The position numbers were made by a program, and so were the translations under genes. Below, one piece after another: positions 18,438 through 26,794 of a stretch of DNA of 64,000 nt (positions are counted from its first letter, which is position 1; each line of letters starts with the position of its first letter). The notes beneath the pieces were generated by a model. That model did not search any database, had not been told where the DNA came from, and saw only the letters and a list, made by a program, of their open reading frames with translations. The stretch comes from Lysobacter sp. CFH 32150 (GTDB taxonomy: Bacteria; Pseudomonadota; Gammaproteobacteria; Xanthomonadales; Xanthomonadaceae): contig NZ_JALDWJ010000003.1 in assembly GCF_022758295.1 (NCBI RefSeq), positions 1 through 64,000 on the forward strand, given 5' to 3'.

Positions 18438-18601
18438 CCATCAGCGAGGAACGACTGATGTACGAACGAGGTTGCAGTCGCGGAGCCATGATTGGCCCGT
18501 TCACGGGACAGGCATTCCCTGAAACCGCGGCTAATCAGGAGCCGGCGCCGCGATTAGCCTAACCGCGCCCATCGGGGCCCACTCTCTTTCCGGAATCCGC
18601 C

Positions 18602-19123
18602 ATGACCCTTTCCATGTACCAGGCCTCTGCCCCCGTCTTCCTCCGCGCGCTGCACAACCTGCGCGACGTGCTGCAGAAGGGTGAAGCACACGCGACCGAC
18701 AAGGGCTACGACCCCGGCGTGCTGCTGCAGACACGATTGATACCCGACATGTTCCCGCTGGTGCGGCAGGTGCAGATCGCCACCGACATGGCCAAGAACG
18801 GTTGCGCGCGCCTTGCCGGCGTCGACCCGCTGAAATTCGAAGACGACGAAACCACGTTCGCGCAGCTCTACGCCCGCATCGACCGCGCCATCGACTACAT
18901 CGGCACGTTCAAGCCCGGGCAACTCGACGGCAGCGAGACCCGCGCAGTCTCGTTCATGACCCGCAACAACGGCGAGATGAAGTTCGACGGCCAGTCCTAC
19001 CTGCTGCACTTCGTCCTGCCCAACCTGTACTTCCATAGCACCGCGGCTTACGCCATCCTGCGCGAGGCGGGCGTGGCGCTGGGCAAGAACGATTTCCTCG
19101 GGGCACAGCGCCGGCCGACCTGA
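18602..19123 (+). CDS. DUF1993 family protein
   Basis: Cytoplasmic protein of 173 aa. The opening SMYQASAPVFLRALHNLRDVL, the SFMTRNNGEMKFDGQSYLLHF block and the NLYFHSTAAYAILREAGV C-terminus are those of DUF1993, a DinB-like four-helix family. Function is unknown; related DinB-fold proteins bind metal. Ribosome site evidence is weak (TTTCCGGAATCCGCC). Confidence 0.83.
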   Translation: MTLSMYQASAPVFLRALHNLRDVLQKGEAHATDKGYDPGVLLQTRLIPDMFPLVRQVQIATDMAKNGCARLAGVDPLKFEDDETTFAQLYARIDRAIDYIGTFKPGQLDGSETRAVSFMTRNNGEMKFDGQSYLLHFVLPNLYFHSTAAYAILREAGVALGKNDFLGAQRRPT

Positions 19124-19156
19124 CGATCATCCACGCACTTGGGGAAGCGCGGGCAC

Positions 19157-19573
19157 ATGAATCTCATCAAGCTCCTGCTGTTGGTCGCCATCGCTGGCGG
19201 GGGCTACCACTACTGGAAGAAGCACAGCGTCGAGCGCGACCTCGTCGCCGCGACCAGTGAAGGCGGTTTCGTTTCGGTTCCGATGCCGGATGGAATGAGT
19301 CCCCATGGTGTGGTCGTGTTCGCACCGGAAAACTGTCCGTCGGACGCCGCGCAACGTGCGTACGCACTGGTCAGCGATCTCGGCAGCCGTGGCGTGCCGG
19401 TCTCCCGTGCCGACGCAGCGAGTTTCGACAATCTGCCGGATGCCGCCACTGCGGAGCGGGTCAGGACGGTGATGAGTGGCCAGGTGCCGATCGTGTTCGT
19501 CAACGGCAAGGCCAAGTCCAATCCGAGCCTGGAAGAAGTCGTGTCCGAATACCGGCGCCGCAAATCAAGCTGA
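19157..19573 (+). CDS. Membrane-anchored thioredoxin-fold protein
   Basis: Protein of 138 aa: one N-terminal membrane helix (LIKLLLLVAIAGGGYHYW) and a periplasmic domain. VVVFAPENCPSDAAQ and a cis-Pro-like VPIVFVNGKAK point to a glutaredoxin/thioredoxin fold with a single Cys in place of CxxC. A disulfide reductase is therefore unlikely; it may be a binding or chaperone-like protein. The start at 19157 is preferred over 19139 because the helix begins there. Confidence 0.65.
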   Translation: MNLIKLLLLVAIAGGGYHYWKKHSVERDLVAATSEGGFVSVPMPDGMSPHGVVVFAPENCPSDAAQRAYALVSDLGSRGVPVSRADAASFDNLPDAATAERVRTVMSGQVPIVFVNGKAKSNPSLEEVVSEYRRRKSS

Positions 19574-19626
19574 AGCATTTGCGGCATACGTTGCCGCCTC
19601 ACCGGCTACAACCATCAGGAAACGCC

Positions 19627-20340
19627 ATGTCACGCATCCTTATCCTTGCACTTGCCTGCCTGTTGCCGCGCCTGGTCCTGGCGGAAACCGTGGTGCCGCT
19701 GTCGATCGGTGGCACCGAGGTTCGCCTGGCGATCGATGACGGCTATGTGCGCGCGAGCGAGAAGGCACCGGCTGCGCATGCCACAGCGTCCGCAGCATTG
19801 CCGCCGCCGCTGCGCCTGGTCGAAGCCTTCATCAGTGAGGATGACCTCAAGCGCATGGTGACCGGGCAGCCGCTGCAGCAGACTTATCTGCAGGTGCAGA
19901 GCCTGCGCGACGCAGAGGGTGTGACCTTCAGTGAAAACGAGTGGCAGGAGTTGCTCCCAACCATCGCCGAGCAGTTGGGTGCGCTCGACATGAACGCGAT
20001 CGCCACCTCGAGCGAGGCAGGCGCGAACAAGCGCATGAGCGAAAGCGCGGGGGCCAGAATCGACGTGAACTTCGGTGATATCGGCAAGCCGGTGCTGTAT
20101 GGCGACCGGGCGCGTTCCTTGCGTTTTACCGTGCTAATGCCCATCACCGTCCAGGTGGCAGGCACATCCAAGCAGCTGTTGCTGGAAGCCGCAGGCGCGG
20201 TGACGCTTCTGCGCGGCAAGATGCTGTACGTCTACGCCTATCGTCCCCATCAACCTGGCGATGACACGACCCGCGTGCGTGCCGCGCTGGATCGTTTCGT
20301 CGATCGTGCCGAGACGTTGAACGCGGAGCCAGCGAAATAA
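19627..20340 (+). CDS. Exported protein of unknown function
   Basis: Protein of 237 aa with a signal peptide (MSRILILALACLLPRLVLA, cleavage near LAE). The rest is a mixed alpha/beta body with no motif I recognise: an N-terminal beta pair (PLSIGGTEVRLAIDDGYVRAS), a helical middle, and a C-terminal KQLLLEAAGAVTLLRGKMLYVY segment. It is followed 9 bp later by a small Cys-rich protein gene and may be co-transcribed with it. Confidence 0.7.
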   Translation: MSRILILALACLLPRLVLAETVVPLSIGGTEVRLAIDDGYVRASEKAPAAHATASAALPPPLRLVEAFISEDDLKRMVTGQPLQQTYLQVQSLRDAEGVTFSENEWQELLPTIAEQLGALDMNAIATSSEAGANKRMSESAGARIDVNFGDIGKPVLYGDRARSLRFTVLMPITVQVAGTSKQLLLEAAGAVTLLRGKMLYVYAYRPHQPGDDTTRVRAALDRFVDRAETLNAEPAK

Positions 20341-20349
20341 CCCACGGCC

Positions 20350-20538
20350 ATGCTGCCCTCCATCGATATCACCTGTCCCTACTGCGGTGAAATCATCACC
20401 ATCCTCGTCGACGATTCCGCCGGCGACCAGGACTACATCGAGGATTGCCAGGTCTGCTGCCGTCCGATCGTGATCGCGGTGCGGTTCGACGATGACGGTG
20501 TGCCGCAGGTGAGCGCTTCGGCTGAAGACGACGCCTGA
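20350..20538 (+). CDS. CPXCG-motif small cysteine-rich protein
   Basis: Protein of 62 aa with two Cys pairs (CPYCG at 9-13 and CQVCC at 34-38), expected to bind one zinc. This is the CPXCG family of short cytosolic proteins common in gammaproteobacteria. Function is unknown. It has an acidic C-terminal tail. Confidence 0.85.
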   Translation: MLPSIDITCPYCGEIITILVDDSAGDQDYIEDCQVCCRPIVIAVRFDDDGVPQVSASAEDDA

Positions 20539-20693
20539 AATCCCAATGCAGGCTGCAAACGCTAAGCCGTGTTGAAGGCGGCGTGAAGCGTTCGTTTGTT
20601 ACGCGAAAACTCAGTGCAGATACAGCTGTCGAGGCGAATGCTCCCGGTGCTCCGCGTACTGCGGTGCAATTCGACAGTCAGGAGGAGACCCCC

Positions 20694-21380
20694 ATGAACG
20701 CACGAGTACGTACGCTTCTGGCGATGGCATTGGGTGCTGTGATGTTTGCGCCGACGGCCATCGCGCAGGTCAAGACCGATGTCGCCGGCCAGGCGACTGT
20801 GCAAACCACTGCGCCAACCTTGCCGACGCAGGCCACTGATCGCGCCACGGATGCAGTGGACAGCGCGGTGCAGAAAAAAGACCAGGTGACCGATCCCAAG
20901 GATCAGGCCGACGCGCCGATGACGAAGACCGAAGCGACAAAACCGATGCCGCCGACATCGCAAGGTGCGCAACACGCCGCGCCGCATTCGGATGTCGTGC
21001 AGCGCGACCTGTGGGCGCGCCTGGATACTGACTCCGATGGTCAGATCAGCGCGACCGAAGCCGATGCCGACACCGCGTTCGATACCGATTTCGCAGCGAT
21101 GGACAGCAACGGCGACACCTTCGTCAGCGACACCGAGTACCGCACGTTCGCGAAGGCGGACACGGCGCAGGGCGCCACCGACGCCGCTGGGCATTCGGCG
21201 GTCGTGACGCGTTCGACCTGGGCGCGGCTCGACGTCAACCATGATGGCCGCATCAGCGCGACCGAGGCGGACGTCGACACCAGCTTCGACACCGCGTTTA
21301 CGGCCATGGACAGCGATGGCGATGGTTTCGTCACCGATGCCGAATACCGTGCACATGCCAAGGCGCAGCTGAAGCCGTAA
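20694..21380 (+). CDS. Exported four-EF-hand calcium-binding protein
   Basis: Protein of 228 aa. The signal peptide (1-25) ends AIAQ. It is followed by a Thr/Ala/Pro-rich disordered region and two EF-hand pairs with loops DTDSDGQISATE, DSNGDTFVSDTE, DVNHDGRISATE and DSDGDGFVTDAE. All loops keep acidic positions 1, 3, 5 and 12, so calcium binding is likely. The two halves (about 130-180 and 182-228) are near repeats, showing internal duplication. A strong GGAGGAG ribosome site precedes 20694. It ends at a shared bidirectional terminator. Confidence 0.9.
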   Translation: MNARVRTLLAMALGAVMFAPTAIAQVKTDVAGQATVQTTAPTLPTQATDRATDAVDSAVQKKDQVTDPKDQADAPMTKTEATKPMPPTSQGAQHAAPHSDVVQRDLWARLDTDSDGQISATEADADTAFDTDFAAMDSNGDTFVSDTEYRTFAKADTAQGATDAAGHSAVVTRSTWARLDVNHDGRISATEADVDTSFDTAFTAMDSDGDGFVTDAEYRAHAKAQLKP

Positions 21381-21402
21381 TCATTACTGTGCGATCCGTA
21401 TA

Positions 21403-21427
21403 GGAGGGCGCTGATCAGGCGCCCTCC
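21403..21427. terminator. Bidirectional hairpin between convergent genes
   Basis: GGAGGGCGC (21403-21411) pairs perfectly with GCGCCCTCC (21419-21427), 7-nt loop. It is placed between the stops at 21380 (plus) and 21464 (minus). Confidence 0.7.
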
Positions 21428-21463
21428 TTCTGTCGGTAGCGTTGCTAGACACGCGCCAGCTAC

Positions 21464-23407
21464 TCATTGCGGACAGGTCTTCAACATCGCCAGCGCTGCC
21501 TTGACGTTGGTGTCTGCAACCGTATCGCGCAGCGTCGCGGTGAGCGGATAGAAGGCCTGCTGGATGCCGCCGCCCGGGCAAGCGCCGCGTTCCGGTGACG
21601 AGTACTCCTCGATCAGCGTCGAGAACGTGTCGCCGTCCTTGTACAGCCAGTCGTTGCTGTCGCCGTAGACCATGTAGTGCGGGACCGAGCAGCCATCGAC
21701 CGTGCCGGTAGTGGCGTAGTCGTCCTGGACGTCGGTGTAGCTGGCGGCGGTCGCCATCGCCTTGGTCAGGTCGTCGGAAGGAGCGACGTCGGGCGCATCG
21801 AGGTCGGTGCTGGGCGGCACCGCGACATGCCCCATCGGATGTCCGACCACGCCCCCGTAGCTGTGCCACGACAGCGCGCAGCCCAGGCCGTCGACTTCTT
21901 CCTTCAGCCTGGTTGCGAACTGACTATGCGCGAGTCCACGCACGGCCTGCGTTTCGACTTCGGAGAACGGCTGCGGGCCAGGGTAGGTGTCCAGATCCGG
22001 CACCAGGTTGCCGGTGGCGGTATCGACGCCGCTCGAGCCCATGTCAGGCAGGGTCATGCGCTGCGCCTGGGTGAATGTGCTTGGGTGCGCAAAGCCGTAG
22101 TTGCGGTTGAGGTCGGTGCCGCAGCGCTTTTGCCCCTCGGTCAGGCGCGTGTTCTTGCGCCAGTCGACCTGGTTGGCCACCGCGCGGTCGTAACCGTTGG
22201 GGTTGACGACCGGGATCACCCAGACTTCGCGCGTGTCCACCAACTTTTTGATCTGGTTGTCGGTGCTGTAGCCATCGGTCAATGCGTGCAGCAAGCGCAG
22301 GGTCTGGTAACCGGTGATCAGTTCGCGCGCGTGGTGCACGCCGAAGAAGGCGACTTCCGGTTCTGGATCGTTCTGCTGCGGATTGGCCGAGACCTTGACC
22401 GCGTAGATCTTGCGTCCGGGGAGCCGCTTGCCGTCGCAGTTGTCGATGGTTTGTCCCGTCCAGTAGAACAGCCGCACCAGGAACGGGCCCGAACTGCCGT
22501 CGAACGCCGCGGCGAGCTTGAACAGCTCCTGCTCGATCTCGGCATAGGTCTGGTAGATGCCAGGCGAATTGTGCGGATTGGACAGCGCACGCTGCATCAG
22601 GGCGGCCGAAGGCTGGAGACCTTGCTTCGTCAGCGGTGCGGTCACGTCCGGGTACGGCAACTGTCCTGCGAGTTCGCTCGGGAATGCACCACCTTTGCGG
22701 ATCTGCAGCAGCGCTTCGCCCATCGCCGGGCTGTAGGTGGTGCCCATCAGGTCGGCGAGCGGTCCTTTCAGGGGCGGGCCGACGGGCGACTGGTCGGAAG
22801 AATAGGCGAGGAAGTCACTGATGCCGTCATCGTTGCTGTCGACTTTGCGCGGTGACGAGCCGAGGCGTTTCTCGAGTTCGTCACCGAGGCCGTCGAAGTC
22901 TGCGTCCTCGGTCTTCACGCGCGGGTCGTAGCCGAAGTATTCGTTCAGTACTTCGTCGAAGTCGCTCCAGCCGTCACCATCGCTGTCGGCCATAGTGGGA
23001 TCCGTGCCGAGCGCGGTTTCGTGCGTGTCAGTCAGGCCGTCGCGATCGCGATCTGTATCCGGTTTGATGATGTCGTAGCCGAAACCGGCGAATCGGTCCT
23101 CGTAGCCGTCGGCATAACCATCCTGGTCGCTGTCTGGTTGTTCGGGATTACTGCCGTAGACACGTTCACGGTCGTCGGTGACGCCATCCTTGTCGCGGTC
23201 AGAGCCTGGGGTCTCGGTGGTTCCGGCATCGGTGGCGATCGTGCCCCATGCCGTCGATGACAACGGCCTGGTGGGTAGCGGTGCACAACCGCTGCCGACC
23301 AGGACGCCGGCCACCAGGAGCAACGCCAGGTGGGGATGACCCGGTTTCGATCGCACCATGGCGAATCCATGTGTGCGCAGCGACGGTGATGGGGGATGCG
23401 ATTTCAT
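21464..23407 (-). CDS. M14 zinc carboxypeptidase lipoprotein with TSP3-type calcium repeats
   Basis: Protein of 647 aa; the start at 23407 is set by AAGGACACCACC. It has a lipobox at SGC41, then thrombospondin-type-3/dockerin-like calcium repeats (about 69-200; DRDKDGVTDD, DSDQDGYADG, DRDRDGLTD, DSDGDGWSDF, DSNDDGISDF). The M14 catalytic domain follows: zinc ligands H359xxE362 in HHARE and His515 in HSYGG, with the catalytic Glu at about 600-601 in LIEEYSS. NRNYGF carries the substrate Arg/Asn. It probably trims C-terminal residues of peptides outside the inner membrane, with calcium rigidifying the stalk. Confidence 0.9.
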   Translation of the reverse strand: MKSHPPSPSLRTHGFAMVRSKPGHPHLALLLVAGVLVGSGCAPLPTRPLSSTAWGTIATDAGTTETPGSDRDKDGVTDDRERVYGSNPEQPDSDQDGYADGYEDRFAGFGYDIIKPDTDRDRDGLTDTHETALGTDPTMADSDGDGWSDFDEVLNEYFGYDPRVKTEDADFDGLGDELEKRLGSSPRKVDSNDDGISDFLAYSSDQSPVGPPLKGPLADLMGTTYSPAMGEALLQIRKGGAFPSELAGQLPYPDVTAPLTKQGLQPSAALMQRALSNPHNSPGIYQTYAEIEQELFKLAAAFDGSSGPFLVRLFYWTGQTIDNCDGKRLPGRKIYAVKVSANPQQNDPEPEVAFFGVHHARELITGYQTLRLLHALTDGYSTDNQIKKLVDTREVWVIPVVNPNGYDRAVANQVDWRKNTRLTEGQKRCGTDLNRNYGFAHPSTFTQAQRMTLPDMGSSGVDTATGNLVPDLDTYPGPQPFSEVETQAVRGLAHSQFATRLKEEVDGLGCALSWHSYGGVVGHPMGHVAVPPSTDLDAPDVAPSDDLTKAMATAASYTDVQDDYATTGTVDGCSVPHYMVYGDSNDWLYKDGDTFSTLIEEYSSPERGACPGGGIQQAFYPLTATLRDTVADTNVKAALAMLKTCPQ

Positions 23408-23693
23408 GGTGGTGTCCTTACGTTGGGTGAAGTCCGTGGATGGGCTGTTCGCCCAGAACATCGTGGCGCGGCCTGCGCGCTCTCCGCTTGCGCGCTCGCC
23501 TGCGGCAACTCGCACTTCATGCAACGGCAGTGCTTCGGCGCAACGGCCAGCGTGGAGGCGTGCCCTTTTGCTCTCAGGTGAGTGTTAGTGGCGCATGCAG
23601 CGATGCGGCCGCTGTTGTGCGGCCACTGCGTTAACTCGCAATGCGCGGAGCCGCAACTAAGGACGACACGCAAGACAACCAGGAGAGAGTGCG

Positions 23694-24815
23694 ATGCCAA
23701 ACCCGAACGCGATCCTTGCCAACATCACCAGGATCGATCCCCCACTCGACAAACCGGCTGCCGAACTGCTGCGCGGCAGCGAGCGCGGACTCGACATCGA
23801 ATTCGCCAATGCCCGCCGCGCACACCTCGATCCAGCGGATCCGCGCTCGGCAGGCTTCGCCGACATCCTCGAAACGTTGCGCCGCGACAAACGCCTGGTA
23901 TACGTCGAAGTCGATCCGGCCAACGACGCGATCACGCGCCTGCTGATCCCCAAAGTCACCCGCGTCGTTGCCATTGGTCCGCCAACAGCCGATGGCATCG
24001 CGGTGGAGCTGGCGTATTCGCATGCACGTCACCTGCTCAGGCGCGACCACCCTGACTTCGAGGCACTGGATGAAGCGTTGCGCGCCGCGCACGCCAAGCG
24101 CCTGCGCGCGATCGTGGTCGAAGACGAAGCACACCGGATCCTCGAGCTGCGGTTCATGCCGGGACCGGACGATGGTCCGATTCCGGACCTGCCGCCGTTT
24201 CCGGAACGCTTGAACTGGTTCGAACGGTTCTGGCGCTGGCGTTGGTGGCCGTGGTGGTGGTTCGGCTGCGTGTCGGCGGCGAAAGCACAGCAGATGTTCG
24301 ACCTGGTCAGCGCGACCTCATGCAATCCCCTGACGGTGCCGCCGCCGTGCATCCCTTTTCTGTATCCGGATGACGGTTGCTGGGCGCGTGCGCACGAGAT
24401 GTGTCGATTGATGATCGATGCGGGCGTCACGCCGCGGAAGTTGTGGATCGTCGGCAGCCTCCACGTCAGCACCAAGAACAATCCCTACTGCGAGGTCTGG
24501 TGGGGCTGGCATGTCGCGCCGACGTTGTGCGTGCGCAAATGGCGATGGTGGTGGTGGTGGGCGAGCGAAAAGATGGTGATCGACCCGGCGTTGTTCACTG
24601 GGCCTGTATCCGCGGCGACATGGAAGAGCGTGCAGGGCGATCCGAATGCGGCGTTGTATCCACACGACGCTTCGGTCTATTACCGCTGGTCCGCCAACAA
24701 CCTCGAAACCGATCCGACCTACAGCAAGACGTGGGGGTACTTGGAGGACTATCGGCTGTACCTCAAGAACCGCTCGCTGCAATTGGGGCCGCCGCCCTAC
24801 GCGAATTGCCCGTAG
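23694..24815 (+). CDS. Protein-glutaminase-like enzyme (Cys-His-Asp triad)
   Basis: Protein of 373 aa. The C-terminal half resembles protein-glutamine glutaminases, which deamidate Gln side chains: PDDGCWARAHEM (Cys229), WGWHVAP (His273) and VIDPALF (Asp297). The 44 and 24-residue spacings are close to those of the characterised Chryseobacterium enzyme. The N-terminal ~170 residues are alpha/beta and not recognised. A Trp-rich linker (RWRWWPWWWFG) joins them and a second Trp run lies near 285. No signal peptide or propeptide is visible, unlike the secreted homologue, so it may act inside the cell or as an effector. The start has GGAGAG upstream. Confidence 0.72.
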   Translation: MPNPNAILANITRIDPPLDKPAAELLRGSERGLDIEFANARRAHLDPADPRSAGFADILETLRRDKRLVYVEVDPANDAITRLLIPKVTRVVAIGPPTADGIAVELAYSHARHLLRRDHPDFEALDEALRAAHAKRLRAIVVEDEAHRILELRFMPGPDDGPIPDLPPFPERLNWFERFWRWRWWPWWWFGCVSAAKAQQMFDLVSATSCNPLTVPPPCIPFLYPDDGCWARAHEMCRLMIDAGVTPRKLWIVGSLHVSTKNNPYCEVWWGWHVAPTLCVRKWRWWWWWASEKMVIDPALFTGPVSAATWKSVQGDPNAALYPHDASVYYRWSANNLETDPTYSKTWGYLEDYRLYLKNRSLQLGPPPYANCP

Positions 24816-25155
24816 CGGGAACGTAAAAGAAGAGGGCGCCAATCTGGCGCCCTCCTACTTGCACGCTTACGTTACCTGGAGGCGTCATCGTCCTCGCGAC
24901 GCGGGCTGGGCTGACTGACCTGCCGATCCTGCGAAAGTGGTGGCATGAGTCGCATTCATTCATGTGTGCGTGGTGTTCACGACACCCGTTCGACATCACA
25001 TTCCGGCCCGCGCTTAGCGCAACTCATGCGTGCTGTGGTTAAGGCCATGTATGCAAGGCGATTGCGGGGTTGCCTCGATTCAGACAAACGCGGGCATGGT
25101 TGCGACGTGCGGCATTCACCGCGCGCTCCACATTCCCCCATGGAGGAAACACCGA
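24816..25155. other. 340-bp intergenic region
   Basis: Starts with the terminator at 24832-24854. The remainder is non-coding on both strands apart from the ribosome site (TGGAGGAAAC) of the EF-hand gene at 25156. Confidence 0.5.
24832..24854 (+). terminator. Hairpin after the glutaminase-like gene
   Basis: GAGGGCGCCA (24832-24841) pairs with TGGCGCCCTC (24845-24854), 3-nt loop. It lies 16 bp after the stop. Confidence 0.7.
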
Positions 25156-25578
25156 ATGAAGAACCAGAAGTCCCTCGTCGCTGCCCTCGCACTCGGCGCA
25201 ACCCTTGCCATGCCGCTCGCTTTCGCCCAGAGCAGCAATGCCAACGCTTCGGCGCAGCCCGACGCCGCCGCGCAAGCCGCGACACCGGCCACGCCCGCAA
25301 CGCCGGCCACGCCTGCAACGCCTGCCACCGAAGGCACCGCTGCCACTGCGGCTACGCCAGCGACCCCGGCCACGCCCGCCACTCCGGTCAAGAAGAGTTG
25401 GTCGGAACTCGATGTCGACCAGAACGGCAACCTCAGCGTTAGCGAAGCGCAGCCGGTCAACAGCTTGTCGAAAGTGTTCGTGCAGGCCGATGCCAACGCC
25501 GATGGCCAGTTGAGCCCCGACGAGTACAAGGCTTACCTCGCCTCCAGCGGCAAGGGCAAGTCCGGCTCCGGCGGCTGA
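25156..25578 (+). CDS. Exported EF-hand protein with Ala-Thr-Pro repeats
   Basis: Protein of 140 aa. The signal peptide (1-24) ends AFAQ. A low-complexity PAT repeat region (about 40-78) follows, then an EF-hand pair with loops DVDQNGNLSVSE and DANADGQLSPDE. It is probably a periplasmic or cell-surface calcium binder on a flexible stalk. It is the second EF-hand exported protein within 5 kb. Confidence 0.85.
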   Translation: MKNQKSLVAALALGATLAMPLAFAQSSNANASAQPDAAAQAATPATPATPATPATPATEGTAATAATPATPATPATPVKKSWSELDVDQNGNLSVSEAQPVNSLSKVFVQADANADGQLSPDEYKAYLASSGKGKSGSGG

Positions 25579-25608
25579 TGTCGCAGAGTTGATCGCAACC
25601 TCCGGATT

Positions 25609-25631
25609 CCGGCCGGCGTCATGCCGGCCGG
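25609..25631. terminator. Hairpin after the EF-hand gene
   Basis: CCGGCCGGC (25609-25617) pairs with GCCGGCCGG (25623-25631), 5-nt loop. No T-run follows. Confidence 0.45.
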
Positions 25632-25681
25632 CGTCCATCATGTGCGTGCGCGAGCACGCTTCACTTGCTAGAGAAAACGCC

Positions 25682-25924
25682 ATGAAGACGCTCCCCAATG
25701 CTTCCCTCGCGTTGTTCGCGTTCGCGACGTTGTTGCTTGCATCCTGCGCCAGCACTGCCGACACCGATACTTCGGCAGCGGCCGAAGCCAGCGCGCCGGC
25801 TGCCGATGCCTCGGCTTCGACCTCCGCTTCGAGCACCACCGAGGCTTCGGCCACCCCGTCCGACACGTCGACGCCCGCGCCCGCAGATGGCGCCAGTACG
25901 GAAACGCCGCCGAGCACGCCGTAA
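25682..25924 (+). CDS. Small low-complexity lipoprotein
   Basis: Protein of 80 aa. The lipobox LLLASC (Cys about 20) is followed only by Ala/Ser/Thr/Asp/Pro-rich disordered sequence. It is probably an envelope lipoprotein tether. No recognisable domain. Confidence 0.65.
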   Translation: MKTLPNASLALFAFATLLLASCASTADTDTSAAAEASAPAADASASTSASSTTEASATPSDTSTPAPADGASTETPPSTP

Positions 25925-25957
25925 GCGATCCGTTCGTATAACAACCAAGGTTGTGGC

Positions 25958-25985
25958 ACGAAGGGCGGCGCAAGTCGCCCTTCGT
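25958..25985 (+). terminator. Intrinsic terminator
   Basis: ACGAAGGGCG (25958-25967) pairs with CGCCCTTCGT (25976-25985), 8-nt loop, followed by TATT. It ends the lipoprotein transcript. Confidence 0.7.
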
Positions 25986-25997
25986 TATTGCGGCAGT

Positions 25998-26003
25998 TAC
26001 ACT
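25998..26003 (+). promoter_or_regulatory. -10 box for a leaderless transcript (HAD gene)
   Basis: TACACT ends 6 nt before the ATG at 26010, with no ribosome site. It lies just after the preceding terminator. Confidence 0.45.
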
Positions 26004-26009
26004 TCCGCC

Positions 26010-26741
26010 ATGCATACGGACATCCGACTGGTCGGCTTCGACGGCGACGACACCCTGTGGCGCAGCGAGGATTACTACCACGCTGCGCAGGACGACTTCG
26101 AACGCATCCTGCAGGGCTACGTCGACCTGCACGACGCCCGTACCCATGAGCGCCTGTACGCCGTCGAGATGCGCAACCTGGCGCTGTTCGGCTACGGTGT
26201 GAAAAGCATGACGCTGTCGATGGTGGAGGCGGCGGTGGAGATCACCGAGGCGCGCATCAGCGCCGCCGACCTGCATCGCATCGTCGAACTGGGCAAGGCG
26301 CTGCTGCAGCATCCGGTGGAGCTGCTGCCGGGCATCCGCTCGGCCGTGGAGGCCATCGGTGCCGAGCACGAGATCGTGCTGATCACCAAGGGCGACCTGT
26401 TCCACCAGGAAGCGAAGGTGAAGCAATCGGGCCTGGCCGACCTGTTCCATCGCATCGAGATCGTCAGCGAAAAGGACGCGTCGACCTATGCGCGGGTGTT
26501 GCGCGAATTCGACCTGTCGGCATCGCAGTTCGCGATGATCGGCAACTCGCTGCGTTCCGACATCGCCCCGGTACTCGAGCTCGGTGGTTGGGGTATCCAC
26601 ATGCCCTACCACGTGACCTGGGCGCACGAGAACGAGGCCGACGTCGCCGCCGACGCGCCGCGCCTGCGCACGGTGGCCACGGCCACTGAATTGCCGGCGG
26701 CATTGCGGACGATTGCGGTCGCCGCGCTGGCAGCCAGCTAG
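26010..26741 (+). CDS. HAD-superfamily hydrolase
   Basis: Protein of 243 aa. Motif I is FDGDDTLW (Asp nucleophile about 10), motif II ITKGD, motif III a Lys near KVKQSG or SEKD, and motif IV GNSLRSDI. The helical cap lies at about 20-90. It is a typical cytosolic phosphatase or dehalogenase-like enzyme of unknown substrate. The -10 next to the ATG suggests a leaderless mRNA. Confidence 0.87.
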   Translation: MHTDIRLVGFDGDDTLWRSEDYYHAAQDDFERILQGYVDLHDARTHERLYAVEMRNLALFGYGVKSMTLSMVEAAVEITEARISAADLHRIVELGKALLQHPVELLPGIRSAVEAIGAEHEIVLITKGDLFHQEAKVKQSGLADLFHRIEIVSEKDASTYARVLREFDLSASQFAMIGNSLRSDIAPVLELGGWGIHMPYHVTWAHENEADVAADAPRLRTVATATELPAALRTIAVAALAAS

Positions 26742-26794
26742 CGACGGTCACGTATCGCGTTTAGGCTATTTGGCATGACCCGGGGAGACAGTCG

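Noticed and set aside
25280-25390. Tandem GCCACGCCCGCAACG-like DNA repeats resembling a short array
   Set aside because: They are in-frame codons for Ala-Thr-Pro repeats of an exported EF-hand protein; unit lengths vary and there are no spacers, so not CRISPR.
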